Of a stretch of 64,000 nt of DNA, positions 11,021 to 22,669 are shown one piece after another. Every line of letters begins with the position of its first letter. Within the stretch, counting starts at the first letter, position 1. The position numbers were made by a program, and so were the translations under genes. The DNA lies in the NCBI GenBank assembly GCA_032622095.1, contig CP136069.1, positions 67,727,319-67,791,318 of the forward strand. The letters are read 5' to 3'. Below the pieces are notes generated by a model. That model was not told the origin of the DNA. It saw only the letters and a list, made by a program, of their open reading frames with translations, and searched no databases. This DNA is from Siphonodentalium dalli. Lineage: Eukaryota > Mollusca > Scaphopoda > Gadilida > Siphonodentaliidae.

Positions 11021-13370
11021 AAAACAAATATAAATTGTCAACATTATCTTCATTTTAATTACCACTACTAACTGCAGACTATTATTATCACTCTAATATT
11101 TCAGGTGAATTTTTTTTTTCTAGCATAATATAGTGTACTGCTGCTGAGAAATGAGTACTGTAAAATCTCCCATAACAAAACTATAAGAATTGAAACAAGA
11201 ATTTAAAGGTGTATTGACAGCGCCTTGTCCCCACTCATAGCTCTAGTTTAAAATTGTTAGCCAATAATAATTTGTCGAAATTTAGTACACAAGTACATCA
11301 TGGTACAAATTTCCAAGTTGTTCTGTATAGTTAGAGAAATGTCTAGTGAATTTTGTTTTTTAACTTTCCAGGTCCATTTGGTATTGAGTATCAGTTATAG
11401 AACTCGCTCCTCTAGTGATGCATGCATGTATCAAAACTTGACTGCTCTAATTGTTGCGTAGCAAAATGTCGAAATCTAAGTGTTGTGACACCATCTTCAA
11501 TGATATATCAGTTAATCAAGCCACATTTGACCACATATAAATAGAAAATGTTGTGTTTTTGCTTAGGATCCCACTGCAACAGCACATCACTCTAGTTGTG
11601 AATCCAATAAACAATCCTTATAATAAGATAATATGAGTCTCCTGTCAGCTCTTACTACATATTTGGTTCGATTCTTTTCATTGTTGCCATAAGAGTATGC
11701 ATACACCATAGAACGAAGTCCTACACATATTGAAATTGGTATACTATATATTTCGTACTTCATTTTACCGACCACTGCCTTGTTATCCTGACTGTATAAG
11801 ATATTGTTTTTGTCATAATTGCTGGTATCAAATAAATTTATTTTCGTAGCATGTCACAATAAATATCGGATGACAATGAGTTAGTATCAATGAAGAGTGG
11901 TTTATCCTTTTAGAAATACAACTTCTTCATGTAATTATAAACTTGCTTTACTTTGTGACATTCAACACCAACAAGGTCATCATTGCAGATTCAAACCTCT
12001 TGAAGGACTGCTTTGCTAGATGATTATGTAAGATTTATCCATCGCTGGTTATACTGACACCAATTGGATTACATCTCATATAGTCCCAAATAAGTTTCTC
12101 TAAAGTCTGCATTCAGTGCATTGTCTATTTAGCCCGGTATGTATTTGTAAAATAGGGGTTACGGAGATAATCGGATACTCGAATTTCCACAGAAATCTGT
12201 TGAAATCTGTTAAACATTGAATCAGGAATATATGCATTGGAAATCACAATAAGACTATTACAATGTTGGTCGAATTTTTTTTTAAATATGACATATAGAC
12301 TGAATGGGAAAGTGTTTTATGATTTGTCACCGAAAATTACATTGTGCCAATCAATTTCTCGACTGAGTGAAAAACAGTCTTCTTATGGACTTTAAAATAA
12401 ATTGGGATTCATCACGAAAAAACTCAAGCAAAGGCCAAAATATATCACACATTGAAGCACAATATCTCTTTTTTTTAAATTGTGATATCTTGCAGATTCA
12501 GAACAGTAAACAACATCCCAATAGAAACCGGGCAATGGAATGGAAAACATCACAAGGATAGAAAATGCTCCAATAGCAACCATAACATGAGAGCAGCGGA
12601 ATTTCAGTAGTTTTTGGAATGCAAAAATACTGTTCAAATATTAGCAACCACCAAGGGTGCTTATACCTAAGGCAGGTGAATGACGTCAAATAATTTTTCC
12701 TATATCCATCATTGATTTTTCAAGATAGCGGGTATAGAATTTGGAGAAATTGTCACGTGGTTTTCGGTTAGCAACCGTGCGGAGATTGCAAAAAAAAAAC
12801 CGCGGAATTGGAAATGAAGCATCGCGATAAAAATGAAAGTAACTACTTCACATCTTACGAAGAATTCACATGTGATTTAAGTCAATTAATTTCATTTAGA
12901 CCAATTTCCATGGTCAGCTTAATGAAAACGAAAAATGAAGAAGTCATGACGATAATCCAGACAAGATTTTACAATCCACGACACGCCTTGTCAATTTGGC
13001 ATGTCGTCTCCGTCGTGACCACTATATGATGTTACACAAATTATTCTTAGCGTTATGTCGCCGAAAAAAGTCAAATTTGAGGCATATCATGTGTGGTTGC
13101 TCCACTACGTGTCACGTACTATTCATATTACCCCCCGAAAACTCATATGTTATCCAAACCACTGGTATATGATCTACAGACCATATTATTATGTACATTA
13201 AACACCATTTAAATTATAATTTAATGGCGGCCTGTCCCCTTTTAGGGGCGATCCTATATCGGAACATTGATTGTGAATTGACTCCTTCCCAATCCTTGAC
13301 TAGCACGAACACAGTGAAAACAGTCAAAAAGTTAAAATACTTGTACACAATCATGGTCACCACCGACAGT
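11018..13370. other. Mostly featureless; a possible gene remnant at 11950-12107 (minus)
   Basis: On the minus strand, 12107-11950 reads as a protein-like stretch (LEKLIWDYMRCNPIGVSI, then KQSFKRFESAMMTLL) broken by one in-frame stop near 12040. It could be a pseudogene fragment or chance. The rest shows no exon, element or repeat that I can support. Confidence 0.3.
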
Positions 13371-13640
13371 GCCAATTCGGTCATATCTACTAAATGTCTG
13401 AATTTGTCCTAATATCTTAATATTGTCACACCTTAAGTCTTAATTAGTGATGACAGACATACTATGGTAACTATATTTGTTGACAAACTTACTCATACCA
13501 GTTGCTATATTGTCCTGGGTGGGTCCATTGGGATGAGCAGATATATACATCATAGATGTCTAAGCACCTCAACTCTTCTATGTCACATCCGGTACACATG
13601 TTAGTGACGTCATGACAAAACATATCTTGAGATCATCAAT

Positions 13641-14036
13641 ATCATTTATTATATGATCATATGTTTCCTTCCCCAATTTCTATGTTAAAACGTAACGAAA
13701 AAATCGAGATATCGAACGGTGTTCACCTCATTAATGAAACAACAGGTTAATAACAGTTCCGAGTGACGTCAGATACTTCAGCGGTTAACATAACTTATTA
13801 TCAGACCTGAACATAGATCATGTTTTCTCAGCGACGTTCAACCTCACAACGTCTTGTCCAATCAAAGCGCGTTTCATATAATAAAACAGTTATCGCATTG
13901 TTTCTTGGTTGACACGAGAAATTGTCAGCCCTTGGAAATCAATATTCACCTCGGCCTACGGCCTTGGTGAATATTGACTTCCTCGGGTTGACAATTCCTC
14001 TTGTCAACCTCGAAACAATGCGATGACTGTATAATA
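13641..14036. mobile_element. Insertion of ~390 bp ending in a long hairpin
   Basis: Absent from the paralogous copy at 33.1 kb, where the flanking sequences are joined directly. The ends read TTATTATATGATCA on the left and, on the complementary strand of the right end, TTATTATACAGTCA. That suggests short inverted termini with a TA-rich target. It contains the hairpin at 13877-14039 and no ORF. Confidence 0.55.
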
Positions 14037-14039
14037 ATA
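13877..14039. repeat. Imperfect hairpin with ~80-bp arms
   Basis: Starts ATAATAAAACAG.TATCGCATTG and ends with its complement. The apex is CTCGGCCTACGGCCTTGG. The arms match at most positions. Confidence 0.85.
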
Positions 14040-14144
14040 ATCTATTTATTGTATGACTGCAGTCACTGCACGGTTTTGAACAAAGGTTAAAATATGTCAA
14101 ATGTAACAAAGACCAAAATGGACAAATATTTGCAAACATGAATG

Positions 14145-14755
14145 GATGACCAATTGCACAGCCTGTTCTCCAGAAAATCCTCACATTATCTGCTTATAAT
14201 AAAACCTGCTTTGGGTAGATAATCTCCTTATAATGCCTCATTTTGAATCGATAATGTACTGAACATGAGAGAGTTTTAGTTACATTATCGAGTCATAATG
14301 AAGCGATTCGAAGCGATTCAAAGCAGATCATGTGCCGACAATGACACATATAATCGCGACTTTTCATGTGTACTCTCTTTCACGTGTGTTTTAGGTAGAT
14401 AATCTGCTGAGAATTGCCTCATTGTCAGTCGATATTGTGATGAAAATTAGAGCATTGTAGTCACATTATCGACTCATACTGAGAAGATTCTAAGCAGATT
14501 ATCTACCTAAAACAAACGTTAAAGAGAGTACACCTGAAAAGTCTTGAGTTGGCTAAAATGTGTCATTGTCTACACATGATCTGCTTTGAATCGCTTCATT
14601 ATGACTCGATAATGTGACCAAAACTCTCATGTTCAGCACATTATCGATTCAAAATGAGGCCATTCTAAGCAGATTATCTACCTAAAACAAGTACTAATAA
14701 TATTATAAGCAGATAATGTGGGGAATTTCCGGAGAACAGGCTGTGCAAATGATCA
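14145..14755. repeat. ~600-bp imperfect palindrome of 'GATAATGTGA' modules
   Basis: The left end (CAGCCTGTTCTCC...CACATTATCTGCTTATAAT) and the right end (ATTATAAGCAGATAATGTG...GGAGAACAGGCTG) are complements. Between them a module that reads roughly CACATTATCGACTCATA-TGAG-GATTCTAAGCAGATTAT recurs in both orientations. A further partial module follows at 14770-14900, and another set lies at 32780-32960. Noncoding; likely a fold-back type element. Confidence 0.8.
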
Positions 14756-15544
14756 TAGCAATTATGCTGAAAATGAGAGCATTGTAGTCACATTATCGAC
14801 TCATACTGAGGCGATTCTAAGCAGATTATGTGCGGACAATGAAACAAATAAACCAACTCAAGACTTTTCAGTAAGCTCTTTAACATGTGTTTTCATTGTG
14901 ACCCGCGGCTTAAAACGAAATAACGGATATGAGTCCATTATCGGCATATTTCAGAATCAAATCATCACATTATGTACCTATTTATCACATAGGTCGATTA
15001 TGTGCATGTTTGCGAGAGGATATATTGAATTTCGAAATTGCCTTGGCATGTACCATAGTATTATGAAGAGTATAAATAATACCAGACTCCCCAAAATAAA
15101 TCGTTACATTTCGGGTAGCAAAATGTTAATGACAATAGCACTAAAGTATATTTTTATGTGACATATGCCAATTTCTTAACTGACCGATTAGGCCATATAA
15201 CAATATAATAAAATAGGCACACATAGACAGCACAAATAATAATCAAAGTGGCAACAATTGGGATTGCACGAAAACACAGATATGTTTGTTTTAAAGTCAT
15301 ATCACAAATATATGTAAATATGTCTTACTGTATCGGGTGATTTAGGTCTCGTAGCTATGTGTTTGTTTAATTACTTTTGACGGATGTAACCAGTCAACAG
15401 CCATTCTGACTGACCCCCTCCCATGGCATCTGATGCATGAATATTACTATAGACGAGCATCATTTTTATCCCACAACAACCTAATTATTGAAAACTCCTC
15501 ACCACTATCATCAGTTCACGAATCCAGCTGTCCCCCTCCTGTCT

Positions 15545-15886
15545 TCTAGTTTCGTATCCCTCTCTCCCTCTCTCTCTCTCTCTCTCTGCCTCCTGCTATC
15601 CCTAACACTATCTTCTCCCTGTTTTCCTTCCCTAACTCAAATTTAGTTATATATCTCCATTTCTCCTCAAACCATTATTCCAATCCCTTCCTGTCTGATC
15701 AATACCCCCTCACTTATTGGGGAAGGGGGCATGGCGCCAAAGAGGGGAAGACTTCATATAAGCCCTCGGGCTTGTTGTCTGATCCTCGTTTCCATACATT
15801 AACTCTTCTATTTTGTATATAATTATGTGTCATCTGTATATTATGTTATTTGTTTTGATTTGGAAATAAAAATATGTTTACACTAA
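15545..15886 (+). mobile_element. LINE 3'-end fragment
   Basis: The reverse complement of most of it occurs at 7495-7749. It ends in AATAAA (15865-15870) followed by AATATGTTTACACTAA, the same ending as the LINE at 2431-2452. A short CT-repeat lies at its left edge. Confidence 0.65.
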
Positions 15887-16220
15887 TTTTAAATTTTCAA
15901 CACAATTAGGGCATGGACGTTCTGGGATAATTTGGTTGGACATAAAACAACGGTATTCTCAAAATATTTCGTAACAGTAAACAGCCTCAATATTTTTTGA
16001 TGCTGCAAATTAGAGCGATTTTCAGAAAACGTTGCCTGTTTAAAAGAAATATCTGTACCGGCTGATTTGTCTTAACTTTTATTTAATCGAACTCACCTGT
16101 TTAGTTCCCATGTCATTGCTATATAGATACATCGGTTTCTTCACTGGTAATGGAGACAAATCCTGAGAAAACCCTATGAAGATATTCTCACACAAAAATC
16201 ATCGCTCAGCAATGCTCTAT

Positions 16221-16525
16221 CATAATCTCCCGTTAGTTTAATAGGTGTCATTGTTTAATAGGTGTCATTGTTTATAATCTCCCGTTAGTTTAATAGGTGT
16301 CATTGTTTATAATCTCCCGTTAGTTTAATAGGTGTCATTGTTTAATAGGTGTCATTGTTTAATTGTTTAATAGGTGTCATTGTTTATGATCTCCAGTTAG
16401 TTGAATAGGTGTCATTGTTTATAATCTCCCGTTAGTTTAATAGGTGTCATTGTTTATAATCTCCAGTTAGTTTAATAGGTGTCATTGTTTATAATCTCCA
16501 GTTAGTTTAATAGGTGTCATTGTTT
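16221..16525 (+). repeat. Minisatellite, ~33-bp units with shorter sub-units
   Basis: Units of the form ATAATCTCC.GTTAGTTTAATAGGTGTCATTGTTT alternate with shorter TTAATAGGTGTCATTG units, about ten copies in all. It abuts repeat B copy 2, whose first bases TTTAAACGGATATGG continue from the last unit. Confidence 0.95.
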
Positions 16526-16966
16526 AAACGGATATGGCTCATTCGAACCTCCAATATTTTTTCTGCGTAATTTGACCGTCGGATACGATAGGTCGACAAA
16601 CAAACGAACTATTGATATACCGGCTTCATGTGCTCTGAAAAACACTTGCCAAAGTCACTTTCGGCCGTTTTCAACGTTTCGCCATAAGTCAGAGAAACGC
16701 TCTTTATTGCTACCATATCAGGAAAAAACTAACACGGAACGCTCTTTTCTGTTCCATGTCGTGAAAATGGTTGTTTTGTGTTTGAGACCCAAACACCGTA
16801 TTCACAGTTGTATTTTTCATTACTTCAATGCGTCTTTTTGGGTTACACCGTAGAAAGGTAGTGGAGATATTTATCGACCTATTTCGATACGTGGGAAAAT
16901 TTAAAAACCCAATACGGTACTATTATGTGTATTTTGGAGCGCAAACCGCCATGTGGCATTAATCAG
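16526..16966 (+). repeat. Dispersed repeat family B, copy 2
   Basis: Same orientation as 2843-3290 and similar over its full length with small indels. No ORF is conserved between the two. Confidence 0.75.
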
Positions 16967-17115
16967 TGAATATGGTCTGAGGCCAACTAATCTCTTGATG
17001 ACCAGAGGCTAATCCAAACCAATGATGAGACTGCTGACTGTTATCACAGCATTATTGTGAGACACAATTATTGGGATATCAGGTATCTACGTCTGAAACA
17101 ATTATAATAGTTTAA

Positions 17116-17344
17116 AACTTTTGAGTGCCAGGGGCCGATCTCATCGGCCCTAAACCTACAAAATAAGTCTGTTAAAGAATATAAGAATAAATTATTAAAA
17201 TTGTAAAAAAAACAAAACAAATTGTTAGGCCAATGCATTCTCTTATATATGCGAGGCGACCTATGGTCGACTCGCATATATAAGAGAATGCATTGGCACA
17301 GGGTATATGGGTTGATACAAAAATCGACCTGGCACTCACAAGGG
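17116..17344. mobile_element. TTAA-flanked MITE with fold-back core, copy 2
   Basis: Flanked by TTAA at 17112-17115 and 17345-17348. The terminal inverted repeats share GTGCCAGG plus GAG and CGAT and differ completely from those of the 4.7-kb element. Inside are a small hairpin (GGGCCGATCTCATCGGCCC), an A/T-rich spacer similar to that at 4770-4838, and the 69-bp fold-back unit at 17229-17297, identical to the one at 4839-4907. Confidence 0.75.
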
Positions 17345-17408
17345 TTAAAGATGACAAGATGTAAGTATCCATTGATTTGATAAAATTTGGTGGATGCTCA
17401 TTAATATC

Positions 17409-17933
17409 TTAAAGGCACGTGCGGCGTTCGTTGCAGAAATATTTATATTTGTTCAAAACGCCATCAACAGAAGGAACACCAAAATATATACAGTTCCGCG
17501 CATATGCCAAACATAATTAGCGCGTTAATAGTATATTGTCGTCAAGACGTACGATTGTGTACGTAAACAAGAGACTGCTCGTGTTACAAAAGTTATGCTT
17601 CTATTTACATAACTCGGCGCAATTCTATTGGTTATTCACACACAAATTATATAAACGTGCTTTATTATTTCCATATGAGGAAAAAAATTACAAATAACGC
17701 TCTTTATGTTTACCATATCCGGATCTAAACAAAGGCCAAGAAACGTAACGTTTTTTGCTTTCGTTTACATAACAAAGGGGAAAAAATTTACAACATAATG
17801 TTTATGCCATATTTCTGATTGGCATAAGAACAAAGTCTGTCTATATCTTACTATTCCTTCTGTTTATGGCGGTTTTTGACGGAGGTGAATATTTTAACAG
17901 CATACCCACCGCCAAGGCCTCCCGTATCTTTAA
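17409..17933 (+). mobile_element. TTAA MITE family C, copy 1
   Basis: Begins TTAAAGGCACG and ends CGTATCTTTAA. The same ~510-bp sequence recurs at 48038-48549 (+) and 55851-56352 (-). Near the right end a phrase TGGCGGTTTTTGACGG pairs with CCCACCGCCA to form a local stem. No transposase. Confidence 0.85.
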
Positions 17934-18109
17934 GATAAAAACAACTAAACATATTTTATTGATGGAACAGTTTGTGAATGTATTCTTTGGTGACATGGCC
18001 ATCAGCAATGCAACATACATCAATATTTATCATTTCGCCCCATTAAAATAGATGCTACAGTAAGAAATGTTTTATCTCAACTTTCTGAAAAAAATAATCT
18101 AGAACACTT

Positions 18110-18260
18110 TGAAATGAAAATACTCTCCAATATTCAAAGTATTTGATTACAAATACAATACGTTGGCTTCTAGAATTCTTGATTACAAATACAATACAGA
18201 TACTTCAAAATTTGTAATCATTACAAATAAAATACAAATACAAAATACGATTACCACATT
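18110..18260. repeat. Degenerate ATTACAAATACAATAC repeats
   Basis: GATTACAAATACAATAC and close variants occur several times in both orientations. Confidence 0.6.
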
Positions 18261-19530
18261 CCTGTCTATTACATGTAATTATTCAAGGATATATGTTCGT
18301 TATTCCTTCAATACAAAGCATTCGTGATTCCAAAGAATTCTCTGTTGACGGAATAATAAGCTGAATAAAGGATACTTTACATATAATAAAGATGGGTAAC
18401 AAATATTGACAATTATATCTCATAAGTGATTATGTGCGTTAATTAGTCAATAGCGCTTTCTTTAGAAGAAAAAGGCGCTCTTTATTAAGAATTGACACTT
18501 GGTGGAACTAAAACTGATATGTCTAAATATATCGGGATATCATTAAAATGCTCGCTATAAAACGTGTGTGATCTAAATATGTGTTCAGGGTTCCATAATC
18601 GATCTAATGTAATTAAAATAATTGTAAAATGCTAAAATCTTATATGTTTTCACCAGTGTACATTTATTTGTCACAATTAGAAAAATTTCCCCCATGTGGG
18701 CCCGGGGTAGAATAGGCCCACTGCGATTGGTAAGAATCCCCATAATGTGGCACCCTGTTTGCCACCTAATGCGCACACGTTTGAATATCGGAAGATAGTT
18801 TATCGGTGTTACGATAAGATGGCGATTGATATACAATCGGGATCACAAGTGACACGCGTTATTGGGATAATATTTCAAAACGAGTATCTTGATTAAATCC
18901 AAATAGCCGCCATCTTGGTATTTTTTCTTAGCGTCGCTTCGAGGAAATTCAGGGTTCTCTGGTCATACTCAGTGTGATAAATGTCAATCTCGCTGAACGA
19001 AACATGTTAAACAATTGATAATAGACGTTATTGAAGCTGATTGCGTGGAATATTTGCAGGGAAAATATCAAAAATGGATTTCGAGTTGCTAGATTATATT
19101 ATTCACGTCCAAATCCTAACTGTTAGATGCTTCTTTAAAAATCTGATGTGGGTGTGGTTCTTTATAAACAATACAATTTTATATCGAATATCGATTCAAG
19201 TATTTTATCAGATTTCCCGAAAATATTATCCATTGGTGCATGCACTAGTATACGATTAGGTAATAATATATTAATGTACTGACCAATATAACTGATTTAT
19301 ATAATAAGTGAATAGTGCTCATTGTATGCAGGTTCACTAAATAGCCCAAATGACTCGGATGGCAAATCAGTCAAATGGTCTTCCAAATCCAATTTCTAAA
19401 TTCTGGATGTACTGATTCTATAGACTGATTCTATATGGGAGGCCTTTTTCACTTTTATTCTTTATTTGAGCTGAAGCAGAAGCGTAATATAGTTACAGTG
19501 ATGCAAAAATAATAGGAATTATTCAGCGGG
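18261..19530. other. No recognisable feature
   Basis: No exon or matched repeat seen. Single CCGCCATCTTGG and AAGATGGCGATTG motifs occur near 18900 and 18815. Confidence 0.4.
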
Positions 19531-20340
19531 AACTCCGGTAGGGTGATCAGATAGAAATGAAGAATATTCTTGTTCCAAGTAGTTATTTTTTACAAATATC
19601 ATATCCAAATTGACAACACATACCACCATTCTTATATGTTCCACCTCCAGTAAGAAACCACCTTGTTGATCGATTGGTCAGAGAGCCGCGCAACATATCC
19701 TATGTTTACGTCTCGAGCCGTCAACATACATGTAAGAGAAACCAAGACAACTGTGTCATCATCTCTTGCTGGCCTGCTTTTTTCATGACGTCATTTACGT
19801 TAAACGTTATGGCGAGAGTGATAGGAGATTTTGACATTTTCTGGTGATCATTCTTCGGAATAAATGTTAAATATACTGGTACGTTATTGTGGTGGATTGA
19901 CGGTTAACATGGTGTGACATTGACGACTTGGGGCGCATGTTCAACCTCGTCACTTCGCATTTCGGTTGAACATAAACTCCAAGCAGTCAATGTCGCACCA
20001 TGCATGTTACCGTCAATCCACCACAATAACTTATAATATTAATTAAATGCAACCAATATATATGGCAAAATGGGTTTCGATAGTTTAACACCAATAGATG
20101 CATGGTTTTGTTAGTGTATGGCCAATAGATGCATCCCGAATCGAGTAGTAAAAATCTATTTACAATTGAGCGTAGTTAATCCGATGTTTTCTATGGAGTG
20201 GTACGGTCAATTTGCAAGAGATTTTCGGCAATGTCAACAGAATGTTACATTCATCCAGTTGACGTACTGCCTGAACGCTAACTTATCAGTTTCACGCACC
20301 CGAACAAGTACATACTATGTCTTTAGGCTGAAGCACTAAT
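19531..20340 (+). repeat. Dispersed repeat, inverted relative of 47640-48010
   Basis: 19531-19640 (CTCCGGTAGGGTGATCAGAT and following) and 20140-20310 (TACAATTGAGCGTAGTT and following) match the reverse complement of 48010-47920 and 47830-47640. A hairpin-bearing stretch lies between them here. The 73-codon ORF at 20118-20339 is not open in the other copy. Confidence 0.6.
19881..20032. repeat. Imperfect 150-bp hairpin
   Basis: The arms start ACGTTATTGTGGTGGATTGACGG and end with its complement. The apex is near CCTCGTCACTTCGCATTTCGG. Confidence 0.9.
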
Positions 20341-20531
20341 CATTTTCTGAAAAATGAAGAGATCAGGGTCAGGTAGTCTATATAGCCTCATATAAATGGC
20401 CCTGCAAATTGATTAAATGCGATTCGGAATCGCTTGTCTGATTCAAATTGAAATTGGCTGCCTTGATTCAAATTTTGATTTATATTTACATTTTAGAAAC
20501 GTAATTAGGTTTTCTTTGGATGAAATTGTTA

Positions 20532-20970
20532 AAGGTACTCAATCCGATCAGACACTCCTAAATTACTATTTCTTTGGCTTCGGGGGTAAAAAATATTTGA
20601 CTCGAGTCGAGGAACCTACACATCAACGCTCCGAGTGATCAGATATTGATTTTTGAAGTTTATTATTTCTATTGTTTGTGGCCCAATAACACGCCGTCAA
20701 AAGGGTGGTCTCGGTCAGAACTGCGGATGAAGATGGATAACTCTAAAATCAAGTGGTTATTATTAGCACTTGATTTTAGAGTTATCCATTTTTATCCGCA
20801 ATTTGACCTAGGTTTCTGTGAGAATTATTAGTAGACATCTCGAGAAATAACAAACTTCAAAAATCAATATCTGATTTGATGGGTAGGTTCCTCGACTCGA
20901 ATCAAATATGTTTTACCCTCGAAGCCAAAGAAATAGTAATATAGGAGCAGCTGATCAGATTGAGTACCTT
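20532..20970. mobile_element. Full-length fold-back MITE, copy 1 (TA-flanked)
   Basis: Almost the entire 439 bp is an inverted repeat centred at about 20760 (stem GGATAACTCTAAAATCAAGTG). The ends are AAGGTACTCAATC and its complement, flanked by TA on each side, as expected of Tc1/mariner-type nonautonomous elements (inferred). Confidence 0.8.
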
Positions 20971-21129
20971 TACATGTCCTCTAAAATAGTTTTCTTACCT
21001 TGGATAAAATACCTAACTCAAATTTAAATTTGCTTTCCGATGAATGGCAACAAGCCATATTTCGGACTAAATCCTGAAAAATTACCCATACTTCTGCTGT
21101 GGTTAAGGAGTTGATTAATTATGGCCTTA

Positions 21130-21650
21130 CTGTATTTGGGGAAAAAACTATTGTTCCAATCGGTCCAGAAACATGCCTATATGAGCAAGGCTAAGGACAT
21201 GTTCGCATGTGAAATTGGATGGAACTGCCTGTTCCTGGGATCAATGTAGGCCTACATACCAAATTTCATGCAGATCGTTTGAGCAGTTTTCGAGTCTATA
21301 ACACATACATACAATACAATATACATATACACCAAGAGACATAAGTTCTAAAATATAATAGACTAGCTGATGTGCCAGACTTCATTCAGGCTATTTAGGC
21401 ATCCGTCCATATTGTTCCCGGGATCAAGGTAGGCTTATACACAAAATTTTAGTTGGATTGGTCTTGGTCCAGAAACATGCCATTATGAGCGTTTATAGCT
21501 CAAGGTCATGAAATTGGACGGCCACCCATGTTGTTCCCGGAATTAAAGTAGGCCTACATATCAAATTTGGGTCTGATCGGTGAAGCAGTTTTCAAGACTG
21601 TAACACATACATACCGACAGTAGTTCGAAAATATATAATAGATCATTGGA
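21130..21650 (+). mobile_element. Two LINE 3' tails in tandem
   Basis: Two diverged copies (about 21130-21360 and 21408-21650) share CCAGAAACATGCC, GTTCC.GG, GTAGGCCTACATA.CAAATTT, GATCG.T.GAGCAGTTTTC.AG and a run CACATACATAC. This order is typical of noncoding 3' ends of RTE-like LINEs. No coding part remains. Confidence 0.55.
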
Positions 21651-22394
21651 TCAGTGCAGTATTTAATTAACAGTCATACCATCTTGGCATTTACAGAAAT
21701 ATGTTTTGTCAGTTTATTTTCTGCTCAGTTTTAAAATTGCATACTTTGCGCGCACCCTGATGTGTGAATTCAAACTGCAAATTTAAAACTGAGCAAAAAT
21801 TAATACTGCACAAATTTAAATACAAGTTAGTTAAGGTATTATATAGTATAATATACAATAGTATCTGGCCCTGAAATTATTTCGCGACTATATATATAGC
21901 ACCACCCCTCCCTATCTGATTTCACAAGCTACAACATTTGATGAACAATTCCAAATGACCCCTACATGTATGTTTGGACTATTGCAAAATTATGGCCATT
22001 TCAGGTCAAAATACTTGTTGCAAAATCAGACAGTATAATTTCAACCTATAATCGGTGTAAAAATTCTTTTCTGTTGTTTTGTCATGCATGAAATTTCCAA
22101 TGATGGGAAATATTGACCATTTCACCTCTACCCAGGGATTTGTCCAAGCTTGAGACTTTGTTTAACCATTTCAGCTTCAGGGGAGTTTGCGCCACTAGGA
22201 ATTTTGATTCATGCTTAAGCGAAATTTCATCATAATTGATAATGAATGATGCTTAAGTAATTCTATTGCGCACTAACAATAATGATTGGAAAGTCAAAGC
22301 AATGAAAAATAATCTGAAGATCATTATTGAGACTAAAATATTTGAACTTACTACATGATTAGTGAAGTGTGTTGACAAATAACCGTAAGAGCTT

Positions 22395-22658
22395 TATGTG
22401 GGGCTCAGTCGGTTAAGGGTACAACTGTAAGCTGTCTCACCCTCCAGTGCTGGCAGTGAGGATTCAAATCAACATGTTTCCATTGTGGACTTGTAACTCA
22501 AAATTGTTATCTGGTGGAGTTGCCAGTTACTCGCCGATGACTGCCATTAAAAATCACTGTTACATTAGCCGTAAGTGTGCAGATTTCTTCCACCAATAAA
22601 ACTGGCAATGTCATGATATGGTCTTAGCTGCCAAAAGCAACATTAAAACACAATCAAT
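22395..22658 (+). mobile_element. tRNA-derived SINE with target-site duplication
   Basis: The head resembles a tRNA gene: an A-box-like GGCTCAGTCGGTTAAGG near 22402 and a B-box-like GGATTCAAATC near 22460. These would serve as an internal RNA polymerase III promoter. A tRNA-unrelated body follows, and the element ends in ...ACACAATCAATC. It is flanked by an 11-bp direct repeat CGTAAGAGCTT at 22384-22394 and 22659-22669, the mark of LINE-driven insertion. Confidence 0.88.
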
Positions 22659-22669
22659 CGTAAGAGCTT

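Larger units (their letters stand above)
13380..14400 (+). repeat. Inverted segmental copy of 32760-33345, split by an insertion
   Basis: 13380-13640 and 14040-14400 correspond in order to the reverse complement of 33345-32760. Examples are AATATTGTCACACCTTAAGTC, CCAGTTGCTATATTGTCCTGG and CTGTTCTCC.GAAAA.CCTCACATTATC. About 390 bp (13641-14036) is present only here. The rest aligns clearly by eye. Confidence 0.75.

Noticed and set aside
16221-16525. CRISPR-like array
   Set aside because: The units are contiguous without unique spacers, so it is a minisatellite in a eukaryotic genome. The same applies to 34477-34698 and 53865-54200.
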